DNA of 64,000 bases from Nocardia sp. CNY236 (GCF_000482385.1 NZ_AXVD01000003.1:62001-126000); one strand, 5' to 3'; shown: positions 21,572-31,566, numbered from the stretch's first letter. Numbers and translations are program-made. The notes: generated by a model not told the origin, from the sequence alone.

Positions 21572-21764
21572 CGCGTCCTCTCCACCACCCCCATCGGTCG
21601 CGTGTGCGCTGTTCGTCGGCGGTGCGAAATATGCTCATCGTGCCCACCCGGTTGGCGGCCGGGCGGGAGACCTCGTCGCCGTCACGCGCGCGACGCCTCG
21701 CACACAGTCTCGCCGATTGTGTCGGGAATTCGAAACCCGATGGCCACAAAGGGCGAACGGGTGG

Positions 21765-24257
21765 TCAGTCGACCGCGAGTGCCTCCACGACCGGCATTCG
21801 GGCGACTCGAATCGCGGGCGGAAGCGACCCCAGCAATACCAGCGTCAGGGCCAGCAGTCCGTACGCCAGCAGCATCGGACTCAGCCGATAGGTGGCATCG
21901 ACGGTCAATGCCGCTGCTACGGGGGTCTCGCCCACGAATTGCAGCACAGCGCCGAAGGCCAAGCCCAAAATGGCGCCTACCAATCCGATACCCGCGGCCT
22001 CGGCGAGCACCGAGCGGGTCAAGAACCTGCGCCCGGTCCCCATCGCACGCAATACCCCCAGTTCTCTTCGGCGCTCCAGTACCGAGAGCATCAGCATATT
22101 CAGCAATGCGATCGCGCCGACCAGCACGACGATCCACAGAATGCTCTGGCTCAGTTGCCATGCTTGCTCGACGGCCGCAAAGCTGTTGGCCACCGCTTCA
22201 TCTCCGGAATCGATGTTCATGGAGGGTGGTATCGCCTCACGTATTGCCGCGCGCACGGCAGTGGGATCGGCGTCGGAGGCGAACGTGATGCCCACGACCG
22301 TTTCGCCCGGCCGCTCGAGCCAAGTTCGCATCAGGTTCAGGTCCATCATCACCACATCCGCGATGGCCGTGAGGTAGGGAATCACCTCCAGCACGCGCAC
22401 GGTGTGGGGGCCGGTCGCTGTCGGCAGGGTCAGGTCCGCTCCCGCGCCCACACCCAGGGAGTTGGCCACCCCTCGGGAAATCACCACCCCTTTGCCGGCG
22501 AACATCTGGGCGGCGGCATCGTCGCTCACCATCGACATCGTCGCGATGCGGTTTTCAGGAAGATAGCCCTCTAGCAGAATCCGACCGCTACCGAGGGTGC
22601 TGAAGGCCATTTGCGCCGGCACGACGTCGGCGACGCCCGGCACGGTTGCCAGCGTCTGCTTCAGATCGGCTGGTAGCAGTGGCCCGGTCGGGAACTGCGT
22701 CATCGGATTTGCGCTGACATAGGCGTCGAAGTTGTCGAGATGGCCGAAGGTCTCCTCGCCCGCCTCGATCAAGTCGCCTCTGATGCCGTGTGTTCCAGTG
22801 ATCGCTGTGACCACGATCATCACGGTCATGGCGGTAGCCCATGCGCGCCGAGGCGCACGTTCCAGGGTGGTCGCGCCGAGCGCGCCGGGCGCCCGAAACC
22901 AGCGTGTGATGCTGCTCGCGGCCCGGGTGATCGGCCCGGTGAAAGCGAAGCACACGGCAATCGAGCCGAGGAACACCATCGACAGGGCGCTCAGTGAAAC
23001 GGAGCCGAGGTCGCTGCGCGCAATCGGCACGGAAAGGACCAGTAGTCCGATGCCCAGCGCCCCGGCGAACCAGCGCAGCAGCGGGGGTGAGGTAGCGGCG
23101 TGTACAGCGTCGATCGGGCTCAGCGCCTCGATGGGGTGAACTTGGTAGATCTGGCGCACGGCGAGGCTCGCCGCGAACACCGAGACCGCCACGCAGATGG
23201 CGATGACGAGCGGAATCACATAGACCGGCACCATGTATTCGATGCGTGCCTCGATCATCGCAACGATCGACGTCGGTACGAAGTCGATCGCGACCCTGCC
23301 CATGGCTACGCCCAGCGCGCAGCCGAGCGCTCCGCCGGCCAGCCCCAGCATCGCGGCCTCGATGAGCAGGTCACGCACCATCGGCCGTCGTTTGCCGCCG
23401 AGCGCGCGCAGCACCGAGAGCATCGGTCGGCGCTGCGTGATGGTCATGCTCATCACGTTGTAGATGAGAAAGGCCGAAACCATCAGCGCAGTGACGGCGG
23501 ACATTATGGTGAAGGCCAACACCGATTGCACCGGGCCATTGGCTTGCGCGCTGCGCAAACTCGGGTCGGCGACCACCGCGCGGTCACCCACTGCTGCGGT
23601 TAGTGCGGTGCGTAGTTGGTCGATATCGACACCGTCGGCGGGAATGATCTCCACCGAGTCCAGCCGGCCGGGTCGGTCGGCGATGCGCTGTGCGAGCCCG
23701 AGTGGGGCTGCGATGAGGTGGCCGCCGTTGAGTTTCCGCGAGGTTTTGGCGTCGAGGACCTCGGCGACGGTCACCGTCGCCTTGCCGACGGTGACCGTAT
23801 CGCCCTCGGCGTGGCCCAGCGCGTCGCCGACCAGCACGCCATTGGGCACCGACAACAGCTTTCCTATAGCAGAGGTCATCGGAGCCGTCAGTTCGCTGCC
23901 GAGCGCGCCGATGTTCGCGCCGGCCCCGACCAGCAGGACGCGGTCGGCGGTGTTACCCATTTCGGCCCGCAGCATCGGCACCGCCGCCGCGACGCCCTCG
24001 GTCGCCGCAATTCGCGGGAGCTCCCGCTGGTCGAACCCGGCGTCGGTGAAGCCGGTGACTTCCAGTTGCGCATTGCCGCCGAGGCCGCGTGAGAGCTGGT
24101 TCACCGAGCCGGAGACCGAGCCAGAGATACTCAAAACCGCAACCAACAGTCCGGCCGACACCGCGATGACCAGCAGTGACAGCAGAGTGCGGGCGCGATG
24201 GACGAGTAACTCACCGAGGTTGAACAGCCGCAGGCGATCCCATAGTGAGCCGGTCAT
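21765..24257 (-). CDS. ABC transporter permease 2 (FtsX/MacB type)
   Basis: An 830-residue permease with the same architecture as permease 1: an N-terminal membrane segment, large extracytoplasmic loops and two FtsX-type membrane blocks ending in PPAIRVARMPVVEALAVD. Conserved stretches shared with the paralogue include WDRLRLFN at residue 6, SGSVSGSV, KLLSVPNGVLVGD and TSRKLN. The ATG overlaps the stop of the ATPase gene (ATGA), so ATPase and permease are coupled. The substrate is unknown; the setting suggests an envelope-active compound or lipid. Confidence 0.9.
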   Translation of the reverse strand: MTGSLWDRLRLFNLGELLVHRARTLLSLLVIAVSAGLLVAVLSISGSVSGSVNQLSRGLGGNAQLEVTGFTDAGFDQRELPRIAATEGVAAAVPMLRAEMGNTADRVLLVGAGANIGALGSELTAPMTSAIGKLLSVPNGVLVGDALGHAEGDTVTVGKATVTVAEVLDAKTSRKLNGGHLIAAPLGLAQRIADRPGRLDSVEIIPADGVDIDQLRTALTAAVGDRAVVADPSLRSAQANGPVQSVLAFTIMSAVTALMVSAFLIYNVMSMTITQRRPMLSVLRALGGKRRPMVRDLLIEAAMLGLAGGALGCALGVAMGRVAIDFVPTSIVAMIEARIEYMVPVYVIPLVIAICVAVSVFAASLAVRQIYQVHPIEALSPIDAVHAATSPPLLRWFAGALGIGLLVLSVPIARSDLGSVSLSALSMVFLGSIAVCFAFTGPITRAASSITRWFRAPGALGATTLERAPRRAWATAMTVMIVVTAITGTHGIRGDLIEAGEETFGHLDNFDAYVSANPMTQFPTGPLLPADLKQTLATVPGVADVVPAQMAFSTLGSGRILLEGYLPENRIATMSMVSDDAAAQMFAGKGVVISRGVANSLGVGAGADLTLPTATGPHTVRVLEVIPYLTAIADVVMMDLNLMRTWLERPGETVVGITFASDADPTAVRAAIREAIPPSMNIDSGDEAVANSFAAVEQAWQLSQSILWIVVLVGAIALLNMLMLSVLERRRELGVLRAMGTGRRFLTRSVLAEAAGIGLVGAILGLAFGAVLQFVGETPVAAALTVDATYRLSPMLLAYGLLALTLVLLGSLPPAIRVARMPVVEALAVD

Positions 24258-24964
24258 ACGTTGACCGCTCCCTCGACAGGGTCGCTGGCGGTGATCCGGC
24301 CGTCGAGCAGGGTGACCACTCGATCGCAGTGGGAGGCGGTGCCGACCAGGTCGTGGGTCACCATCACTACCGAGCTACCGGATCTGGCGATACCGGCGAA
24401 CAAGTCCAGAATCCCGGCGCCGGTCTTGGAATCCAGGTTTCCGGTCGGCTCGTCGGCCAGAACCAGCGGTGGATCCATGATCAGGGCGCGTGCCACCGCG
24501 ACGCGCTGCATCTGTCCGCCGGACAACTCCGCCGGTCGGTGGTCGGCCCGGTCGACGAGACCGACCAGGTCCAGCAGTTCCATCGCCCGCGGCTTCGCCT
24601 TGCGCAGACCAGTACCGTCCAGCAACTTGGGGACCGCCACGTTCTCCCATGCGGTGAGTGTGGGCAGCAAGTTGAAGAATTGGAAGACGAAACCGACCCG
24701 GTGGCGCCGAAAGTCCGCCTGCTGTTCTTCACTCAGGGCGCCGATTTCGATGCCGCGGAATCGGATCGAGCCCGAGTCGGGACCGTCCAGCGCCCCGAGC
24801 ATGTGCAACATCGTGCTCTTGCCGGAGCCGGAAGGACCCACGATCGAGGTGAATTCTCCGTCCATGATGCGCAAGTCGACCCCGTCGAGCGCGCGGACGG
24901 GTTGACCGCCGACCCGGTAGGTCTTGGTCACACCGGACAATTCCAATATCACCGACTCAGACAT
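24254..24964 (-). CDS. ABC transporter ATPase (MacB/LolD type)
   Basis: The 236-residue nucleotide-binding subunit. Walker A is GPSGSGKST (K49), the Q-loop is in FVFQFFNLLP, the signature is LSGGQMQR, Walker B is VLADEPTGNLD and the H-loop is VTHD. The type matches ATPases that power FtsX-like permeases (MacB, LolD, BceA). It is the only intact ATPase in the island, although there are two permeases, so it may serve both. The leader contains the dyad at 25272-25291. Confidence 0.95.
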   Translation of the reverse strand: MSESVILELSGVTKTYRVGGQPVRALDGVDLRIMDGEFTSIVGPSGSGKSTMLHMLGALDGPDSGSIRFRGIEIGALSEEQQADFRRHRVGFVFQFFNLLPTLTAWENVAVPKLLDGTGLRKAKPRAMELLDLVGLVDRADHRPAELSGGQMQRVAVARALIMDPPLVLADEPTGNLDSKTGAGILDLFAGIARSGSSVVMVTHDLVGTASHCDRVVTLLDGRITASDPVEGAVNV

Positions 24965-25347
24965 CGCCGTCCCTCGTTTCGTGTGGTCGATCGACCCGGC
25001 CGCGGCGCGCTACCGCCCCACGACCTCCGGCTCGTCGTCGGCGACCATGCTGCCTGCCGATGTAGGGCGCAATGCCGGCCGTTTCGCGACCTGCTTCGGT
25101 AGTTCTCGCCTGATGCAAACGTGGTCGAGTCGGTGTCGATAGTGCAGTCCAGCGACAATGCGGCAATCCGTGGGCGGAGCACCTCGAAGCGATCGCCGCT
25201 TTCCGCGGTGAACTACTTCACATGCTACGGACACCGGCATTGCCCGCCCTCGTTCCGGGGACCAGAATTTATCTCCTACCAGGGTATGAGGTGCTTTCGG
25301 GAGTCGGGACGATGCGCCGTCGTGGCAGGCGAGACTAGCCTGGCAGC
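24965..25347. other. divergent promoter region between ATPase operon and sensor kinase 2
   Basis: No gene is seen in these 383 bases. They hold the conserved operator block (CCGGGGACCAG near 25255-25265, dyad 25272-25291) and the TAGCCT -10 element of kinase 2 (25336-25341). A TAGCAT on the reverse strand, in the block shared with ABC operon 1, is a possible -10 for the ATPase-permease transcript. Confidence 0.55.
25272..25291. promoter_or_regulatory. operator dyad, ABC operon 2 and kinase 2
   Basis: TCTCCTACC-AG-GGTATGAGG is an imperfect copy (two mismatched pairs) of the perfect dyad at 20558-20577, with the same flanking sequence. It sits between the divergent ATPase and kinase 2 genes, so it could control both. 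Confidence 0.55.
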
Positions 25348-26679
25348 ATGGGCGTGATCGGCGTCTCCGATCCAGCGCCCGGCACTCGACAGGCAAATCG
25401 TGTCCGGGTCGCATTGGTGCGCGTCGGGCGGCGGCTGCGCACCTGGGTTCGGCATCCGGCGGCGGCGGTGCGGCGGAATGTCGCGGCGTTGCCGTTCGAT
25501 TACCCGCCGGCGGTGATCATCACTATCGATCTGGCCGTCGTGGTCGTCGGGTTCGCGGCTGTGGTGCAGCGACACAGCTACTTTCCGACCGCGCTGCCGA
25601 TCATTGCGCTGCTGCTGACGTACGCCTCCAGTCCATTGGCCGTGTTCCTGCACCGACTGCCCCGTCCGCTGCTGCCCCGTCCGCTGCTGCTCGGGGCGCT
25701 GGCCATAGCCGGCGAGGCATTGTTCCTCATGCAACCGGTCGCCGGCGATATCGCGCCGTTCGTCCTGGTGGCGGCCGCCGGACAGGTCGCAGCGGTCGAG
25801 CCGATGCGGGTGAGCATTCCGGTCACGCTGGTGATGATGGTGGAATTGGTGGCCTTCGATCTGATCGGCCACATGCCCGAGGGGCTGCCGACGTATCTGA
25901 TCGGCCTCATGTTCGGCTGGATGGCCGGGCTGATGTTGCAGTACCAGCGCCGCCTCCTGCACCGGGAGCGGGGTTATCACCAGATCCGTGCGGCGCAAGC
26001 GGCGGACGAGGAGCGCCGCCGCATCGCCCGCGAGGTCCACGACGTGATCGCGCACTCGCTGAGTATCACCTTGTTGCATCTCACTGCCGCACGACATGCA
26101 TTGCAAACCGATCGCGACGTGGACGGCGCTGTGGAGGCGCTGACCGATGCCGAGCGCCTCGGCAGGCAGGCGATGGCCGATATCCGTCGCACGGTAGGCC
26201 TGCTCGATTCGCGACTGTCGAAGTCGGTCCCGGAACCGGGCGTGCACGACATCGTGGACCTCGTCGGCGACTTCTCCCGGGCAGGGTTGAACGTGCACTG
26301 TGACTTCTCCGGCGACCTCACGACGGTATCGCCCGCGGTGGGGCTCGCGCTGTACCGCATAAGCCAGGAATCGCTGGCCAACGTCGTCAAACACGCACAT
26401 GGCGCGTCTGCGGAAGTGCGGCTGATCGTGGAAATGCCCCAGGCGACCCTGACCGTGCACAACTCCCTGCCCGCCGGGCCACCAGCGCGGCCCGGCGCTG
26501 GGATGGGCGTATCCAACATGCGCCAGCGCGCCGAACTGCTCGGTGGTCGAATATCGGTCGGTGCGTCCGAGCGGGGGTGGTCGGTCTGTGCGACGGTTCC
26601 GCTGGTGCCCGGTCGCGGTGGATACACCACCCTGCTGCCGCCCAGCGCGGCCACCGCGGGGAATGGTGGACGACCGTGA
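25348..26679 (+). CDS. sensor histidine kinase 2 (DesK/NarL-type)
   Basis: This 443-residue kinase has about six membrane segments between residues 55 and 197 with very short loops. The HisKA_3 box ERRRIAREVHDVIAHSL places the phospho-His at 231; the HATPase N-box (YRISQESLANVVKHAHG) and G-box (GAGMGVSNMRQRA) are present. TAGCCT (25336-25341) ends 6 nt before ATG 25348, suggesting a leaderless message. A PRPLL repeat at about 105-114 comes from a 15-bp tandem duplication. Its stop overlaps the regulator 2 start (GTGA). Confidence 0.88.
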   Translation: MGVIGVSDPAPGTRQANRVRVALVRVGRRLRTWVRHPAAAVRRNVAALPFDYPPAVIITIDLAVVVVGFAAVVQRHSYFPTALPIIALLLTYASSPLAVFLHRLPRPLLPRPLLLGALAIAGEALFLMQPVAGDIAPFVLVAAAGQVAAVEPMRVSIPVTLVMMVELVAFDLIGHMPEGLPTYLIGLMFGWMAGLMLQYQRRLLHRERGYHQIRAAQAADEERRRIAREVHDVIAHSLSITLLHLTAARHALQTDRDVDGAVEALTDAERLGRQAMADIRRTVGLLDSRLSKSVPEPGVHDIVDLVGDFSRAGLNVHCDFSGDLTTVSPAVGLALYRISQESLANVVKHAHGASAEVRLIVEMPQATLTVHNSLPAGPPARPGAGMGVSNMRQRAELLGGRISVGASERGWSVCATVPLVPGRGGYTTLLPPSAATAGNGGRP

Positions 26680-27380
26680 CGTCCGTGACGAGTGCTGCCG
26701 TGACGAGTGCTGCACAGCCCACCACAGTGCTGGTGGTGGACGATCAGGAACTCGTGCGCGTGGGCCTGTGCCGCATTCTGCGCCGACGTGACGGTTTCGT
26801 CGTGACCGAATGCGCCGACGGCGACGAAGTCCTCGCCGCGGTTGCACAGTATCGTCCGCAGGTGGTGCTGATGGACCTACGGATGAAGCGCATGGGAGGT
26901 ATCGATGCGACCCGTTTGTTGCGCGCCCGCGGCAGCGGCCCCCCGGTCCTGGTGCTCACCACCTTCGACGACGACCAACTCTTGTCCGGGGCCCTCCGTG
27001 CCGGCGCCGCGGGGTTCCTGCTCAAGGACTCGCCCGCCGAAGAGCTCATTCGCGCGGTGCGTACGGTCGCGGGCGGCGGGGCATGGCTGGACCCGGCGGT
27101 CACGAGCCAGGTGCTGTCGGCCTATCGGACAGTGCGCCCGGGCGGCGCTGCCTCCGATCACCGATTGTCCGACCTGACCGCCCGCGAGTACCAAGTGCTC
27201 GAACTGATCGGGCGGGGTCGGACGAATACGGAGATCGCCGGTGAGCTCGCTGTGTCGGAAGTGACGGTAAAGAGCCACGTCGGCCACATATTCAGCAAGC
27301 TCGCACTCCGGGATCGTGCCGCAGCCATCGTGTTCGCGTTTGACCATGGGGTGGTGGCACCCGGAGAATCCATGCTGTGA
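26676..27380 (+). CDS. response regulator 2 (NarL/LuxR family)
   Basis: A 234-residue regulator with phosphoacceptor D67 in LMDLRMK, conserved FLLKDSPAEELIRA and a LuxR-type HTH (LTAREYQVLELIGRGRTNTEIA). I chose GTG 26676 because it overlaps the kinase 2 stop (GTGA). The first 14 residues come from repeated CGTGACGAGTGCTGC units (26685-26714), which offer two more in-frame GTG codons, so the exact N-terminus is uncertain. It is the likely partner of kinase 2 and a candidate binder of the two dyads. Confidence 0.88.
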   Translation: MTSVTSAAVTSAAQPTTVLVVDDQELVRVGLCRILRRRDGFVVTECADGDEVLAAVAQYRPQVVLMDLRMKRMGGIDATRLLRARGSGPPVLVLTTFDDDQLLSGALRAGAAGFLLKDSPAEELIRAVRTVAGGGAWLDPAVTSQVLSAYRTVRPGGAASDHRLSDLTAREYQVLELIGRGRTNTEIAGELAVSEVTVKSHVGHIFSKLALRDRAAAIVFAFDHGVVAPGESML

Positions 27381-27450
27381 CGGGCAGGCTCGGTCGCGTA
27401 CCCCGTGATCTCGGTGTGCGCTGCCCGCCCGGGATGTGGAGGATGACGGG

Positions 27451-29292
27451 GTGCAGCCAGCTGGACCGAGAACCGGAACGCGGTTCGGGCCCTACGAACT
27501 GCGGTCCTTGCTGGGCAAGGGCGGAATGGGGGAAGTCTACGAGGCCTACGACACGGTGAAAGACCGGATGGTCGCGGTCAAGTTGCTATCGGAGGATCTC
27601 GCCAGAGACCCGACCTACCAGGCGCGTTTCCAGCGCGAGTCGTTGGCCGCCGCACGCCTGGCCGAACCCCACGTCATCCCGATCCACGACTGGGGCGCGA
27701 TCGATGGCGTGCTGTTCATCGATATGCGGCTGGTGCGCGGGGTGGATCTGCGCGCCGTGCTGCGCAGCCAGGGTCCGCTCGCTCCCGCACGCGCCGTCGG
27801 CATCATCGAACAGGTCGCGGCCGCGCTGGATGCCGCGCACGCGGCCAACCTGGTGCACCGGGATGTCAAGCCGGCGAACATTCTGGTGACCGACGCGGAC
27901 TTTGCATACCTGGCCGATTTCGGAATCGCGCACACCGAGGGCGACAGCGCGGTGACGCTCGTCGGTATGGCCATCGGCTCCTACATCTACATGGCTCCGG
28001 AACGGTTCGATGCCGGGCCGGTGACCGGTCGCGCCGACGTCTACTCACTGGCCTGCGTATTGCACGAGTGCCTCACCGGCGCTACACCGTTCCCCGTCGC
28101 CAGTATGCCCGTGCTGATCAAATCGCATCTGACCGACCCACCGCCTCGACCGAGCGCGCACATCGACGGCATCCCGCCCGCGCTGGACGACGTGGTCGAA
28201 CGAGGAATGGCCAAGGATCCGAGTGACCGGTTTCCCACCGCGACTGCACTGGGCAGGGCCGCCCGCGCTGCGCTCGACAACGGGCCGCCTCCGCGGCCGA
28301 CCCTCGTGGTGCGCGCACCAGAGCGGACGCCGCCGGCTCCGCAGCGGACTGCACCCGGGGCAGTCGTTCCACCGGAATCGACGGGGGAGCTGTCGGTTCC
28401 CGCAGTGATCCATCCGAGTGCGGCCACGGCGGTTCGACCCACAGAAACCCAGTTCACGCCGTTGCCACCGGCGAACGAACCCCTGGCCCCGCCTCCAGGG
28501 CAGGGGGGACCACCGCCGCTGCGGCCGTTCCCGGACGCACACCTGTATCCGGATTCTCGCCAGCACCCCACGCCGCCGGAATACAGTGGGATACAAGCAT
28601 ATTCGGCGCCGACTTCGCCACCACCGCCACCGCCGGACCCTGCCGAATCCGCAGTGCACTCCTACCCTGCGCACATCGGTGCCGCGCCTTCGCCACTGGA
28701 GAATTCCTGGGCAACCGCGCAGTCGGGGCATTTAGACGACCGCTACACCTACGACAACCCGGTCGCGCGTTCGCCGGATCGCCCTGGACATTCGATTGCG
28801 GTGCCGATCATGGTCGCTGTGCTCGCTATCGTCGCGGTAGCGGTGGGCGGGGCCATCGCCTGGCAGGTTCTCGGCTCCGGCGGGGTGGACACGACCTCGG
28901 CCGAACCGAACAGTGCCCCCGTGGCCCCCGCGGCGCCCTCTCGTGCCGGGCTGCCGAGCACTCCGCCGCCGTCGCCCCGCTCGTCTGCTACCGCCGAGCC
29001 GACCGCGGTTGCGTTGCCCGTGGACGCCAGACCGTGCGGTGGGTCTGGGGGGAGTTCCGCGACCTTCGGTCGAGCTGCGGCGGGCAGTGGTGTCACCACA
29101 TGCGAGTTCGCCGAAGAGGTGCGTCGAGCATTCGCCGAGGGCGCCCAGGTCCAGGACGGGCTGCGCAGCAGCTCCCGCACGGTGGTCGCGACCAGCCCGG
29201 TCACGGGACAGGCCTACACGATGGCCTGCCAGGTCGTCGACTCGCTGGTCACCTGTACCGGCGGTAGCAACGCGGTGGTCTACATCTACTGA
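27451..29292 (+). CDS. transmembrane Ser/Thr protein kinase (PknF-like)
   Basis: A 613-residue receptor-type kinase. The kinase domain (about 13-275) has the Gly loop GKGGMGEVY, K44, the HRD aspartate D138 in VHRDVKPANIL, DFG at 156-158 and the APE variant MAPERF. A Pro-rich juxtamembrane linker of about 170 residues follows, then one membrane segment (about 449-473). The extracytoplasmic domain contains four cysteines that may form two disulfides. Such kinases in mycobacteria control envelope growth. GTG 27451 has GGAGG 8 nt upstream; GTG 27436 would add five residues. It lies between regulator 2 and hydrolase B, in the same direction. Confidence 0.9.
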   Translation: MQPAGPRTGTRFGPYELRSLLGKGGMGEVYEAYDTVKDRMVAVKLLSEDLARDPTYQARFQRESLAAARLAEPHVIPIHDWGAIDGVLFIDMRLVRGVDLRAVLRSQGPLAPARAVGIIEQVAAALDAAHAANLVHRDVKPANILVTDADFAYLADFGIAHTEGDSAVTLVGMAIGSYIYMAPERFDAGPVTGRADVYSLACVLHECLTGATPFPVASMPVLIKSHLTDPPPRPSAHIDGIPPALDDVVERGMAKDPSDRFPTATALGRAARAALDNGPPPRPTLVVRAPERTPPAPQRTAPGAVVPPESTGELSVPAVIHPSAATAVRPTETQFTPLPPANEPLAPPPGQGGPPPLRPFPDAHLYPDSRQHPTPPEYSGIQAYSAPTSPPPPPPDPAESAVHSYPAHIGAAPSPLENSWATAQSGHLDDRYTYDNPVARSPDRPGHSIAVPIMVAVLAIVAVAVGGAIAWQVLGSGGVDTTSAEPNSAPVAPAAPSRAGLPSTPPPSPRSSATAEPTAVALPVDARPCGGSGGSSATFGRAAAGSGVTTCEFAEEVRRAFAEGAQVQDGLRSSSRTVVATSPVTGQAYTMACQVVDSLVTCTGGSNAVVYIY

Positions 29293-29454
29293 CTCGACAT
29301 CTTCTGCCGATCTGCTGTTCGCGGTGGATGTCGCCACGGGTCGGAGGGGCTGAGGTCGGCAGAAGTGGGCGAGTCGTCGTGCGCCCAGTACGGTGGCGGG
29401 ACGCCCCACCGATACCTGGGCCGGGCGCAGTTCGCAATGAGGATATGTCGAAAT

Positions 29455-30345
29455 ATGTCTACTGGTCGCTTCAGCAGAGCTCGAAACGTCCTGGGTTGCG
29501 CGGCGACCGTCGCAGTTCTGGCTGCCGGGTGCGGGGCCGGCGAGGTCGAAGACTCGGCCGAAGTGCCGTCGCGCATCGCCGAGGCCGCGGCGCGTGCCGA
29601 TCAAGAGGGCTTGTCCGTCGTCGTACCCGGCACGCTTGCCGCGAGCTACACCGAGTTGGCGGCCGACGTCGACGGGCAGCTCGGTATGGCGATCATGCCG
29701 GTTGGCGGCGAGCAGCCGGTGACCTTCGGCGAGTGGACCCGAGGACCCGCCTGGTCGACGATGAAGGTTCCACTGGCCATTGCGGCAGCCCGGCAGAGTT
29801 CCGGCTCGTCCAGCTACGCCATGTCGGCGGCGATCACCGCCTCCGACAACGCGGCCGCCGACACTCTCTGGCAGTCGCTCGGCGGCTCGCGAAAGGCGGC
29901 GCAAGCCGTCGAGGCGGTGCTGCGGGAAGGGGGTGACAGCAGTACCACGGTTCCGGCCACCGGTTCTCGTTCCGGGTATTCGGCCTACGGTCAGGCGGAT
30001 TGGTCGTTGGTCGATCAGGTGCGGTTCGCCTCGCGGCTGCCCTGCCTGCCCCAGTCGGAGGGGGTCACCACATCGATGGGGCAGGTCGTCCCGCGGCAGC
30101 GCTGGGGCCTGGCCGGATTCGGTTCTGTGGAATTCAAAGGCGGTTGGGGCCCGGATACCGACGGCGACTACTTGGTACGGCAGTTCGGAATCATCACCGT
30201 ACCCTCGGGGCAGATCGCGATCTCGGTCGCGGCGAAGCCCGACTCGGGGACCTTCGACGACGGCATGAACATGCTCGACGACCTGACCGAGGTCGTCTCC
30301 GAACATTTGGACGAGCTGTCGGGAGGACGCTGTACCGGCGCGTGA
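29455..30345 (+). CDS. SxxK serine hydrolase B, lipoprotein (beta-lactamase/LppW-like fold)
   Basis: A 296-residue predicted lipoprotein with lipobox VLAAGC (Cys26). The S101-x-x-K104 pair (WSTMKVPL), SDN at 130-132 and KGG (EFKGGWG) match hydrolase A at the same positions. It could act on peptidoglycan-type or other beta-lactam-like substrates, or serve as a penicillin-sensing protein; no substrate can be named. It follows the Ser/Thr kinase, whose extracytoplasmic domain would be in the same compartment. ATG 29455 has GAGGA about 11 nt upstream; ATG 29437 would extend the leader. Confidence 0.78.
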   Translation: MSTGRFSRARNVLGCAATVAVLAAGCGAGEVEDSAEVPSRIAEAAARADQEGLSVVVPGTLAASYTELAADVDGQLGMAIMPVGGEQPVTFGEWTRGPAWSTMKVPLAIAAARQSSGSSSYAMSAAITASDNAAADTLWQSLGGSRKAAQAVEAVLREGGDSSTTVPATGSRSGYSAYGQADWSLVDQVRFASRLPCLPQSEGVTTSMGQVVPRQRWGLAGFGSVEFKGGWGPDTDGDYLVRQFGIITVPSGQIAISVAAKPDSGTFDDGMNMLDDLTEVVSEHLDELSGGRCTGA

Positions 30346-30426
30346 GCGCATGCTTTCGTGCGTGTTACCCAGTATTCACCGGGGGCGGGGCTGCCGAGAA
30401 CGCACGCGGCAGGCAAGATAGCGGCC

Positions 30427-31461
30427 ATGCGCATCGGAGTCTTGACGGGCGGCGGTGACTGCCCCGGTCTGAACGCGGTCATCCGCGCGATCGTTCGAAC
30501 GGCGAACGGCCGCTATGGCGACGCGATCGTCGGCTTCGAGGACGGTTGGCGCGGTCTGTTGGAAGACCGAAAGATCCGGATCCACAACGATGATCGCACC
30601 GACCGGCTACTCACCAAGGGCGGCACCATCCTCGGGACCGCGCGCACCAACCCCAGCGTGCTGCGCGACGGTCTGGGCCGGATACGGCAGACCCTGGACG
30701 ACAATGGAATCGAGGCACTGATCCCGATCGGCGGCGAGGGCACCCTCACCGCCGCGAGTTGGTTGTCCGACGAGGGAGTCCCGGTGGTCGGCGTCCCGAA
30801 GACGATCGACAACGACATCGATTGCACCGACGTGACGTTCGGGCACGACACCGCGCTGAGCATTGCCAGCGAGGCGATCGACCGGCTGCACACCACTGCC
30901 GAGTCGCACCAACGAGTCATGCTGGTCGAGGTGATGGGTCGCCACGCGGGCTGGATCGCGATCAACGCCGGTATGGCGGCGGGTGCGCATCTGACCCTGG
31001 TGCCCGAAGTCCCGTTCGACGTGGGCGAGGTGTGCACCATGATCAAACGGCGGTTTCAGCGCGGTGACAAACATTTCATCTGCGTTGTCGCCGAAGGTTC
31101 GCACCCCGCGCCGGAATCCGGATTCGCCTTGCGCGAAGGTGGTATCGACGAGTTCGGCCACGAGCGATTCACCGGGGTCGCCCAACAACTCGGCGTCGAG
31201 ATCGAACGGCGGATCGGCAAAGAGGTCCGCACCACGGTGCTCGGCCATGTACAGCGCGGCGGCAGTCCCACTCCGTACGACCGGGTGCTCGCCACCCGGT
31301 TCGGCCTGCATGCCGCCGAGGCGGTGCACGCAGGCAATTTCGGCCATATGGTGGCGCTGCACGGCACCGCGATCGACCTCGTGCCGCTGTCGGAGGCCAC
31401 CAAACAGCTCAAGCGGGTGCCCGCCGAACGCTATGGGGAAGCGCAGGCGTTCTTCGGCTGA
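30427..31461 (+). CDS. pfkA: 6-phosphofructokinase
   Basis: Phosphorylates fructose 6-phosphate in glycolysis. It has 344 residues, like the mycobacterial PfkA. Motifs are [17 protein letters not shown] at the N-terminus, IGGEGTL for the ATP phosphate loop and PKTIDNDI with the catalytic Asp. GGEGT rather than GGDD suggests ATP rather than pyrophosphate as donor; PKTIDND is usual for the actinobacterial group. ATG 30427 gives the family N-terminus. Confidence 0.95.
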   Translation: MRIGVLTGGGDCPGLNAVIRAIVRTANGRYGDAIVGFEDGWRGLLEDRKIRIHNDDRTDRLLTKGGTILGTARTNPSVLRDGLGRIRQTLDDNGIEALIPIGGEGTLTAASWLSDEGVPVVGVPKTIDNDIDCTDVTFGHDTALSIASEAIDRLHTTAESHQRVMLVEVMGRHAGWIAINAGMAAGAHLTLVPEVPFDVGEVCTMIKRRFQRGDKHFICVVAEGSHPAPESGFALREGGIDEFGHERFTGVAQQLGVEIERRIGKEVRTTVLGHVQRGGSPTPYDRVLATRFGLHAAEAVHAGNFGHMVALHGTAIDLVPLSEATKQLKRVPAERYGEAQAFFG

Positions 31462-31566
31462 AGCTGCCGAACTCGTCTGGTGCAAGCGATCGACAGCGAT
31501 TGGGCCATTGCGCCGCTGAGATCGGATCCTCAGGCCCGGCGGGCATGATCGGCTAGCCTGGTGGGC

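Noticed and set aside
25651..25690. CCCCGTCCGCTGCTG tandem repeat in kinase 2 as a regulatory element
   Set aside because: It is inside the coding region, in frame, and gives a short PRPLL duplication in a membrane loop; simple slippage explains it.
12823..30346. The accessory island as a prophage or transposon
   Set aside because: No transposase, integrase, phage gene or terminal inverted repeat was seen. The content looks like ordinary chromosomal accessory genes with local duplication.
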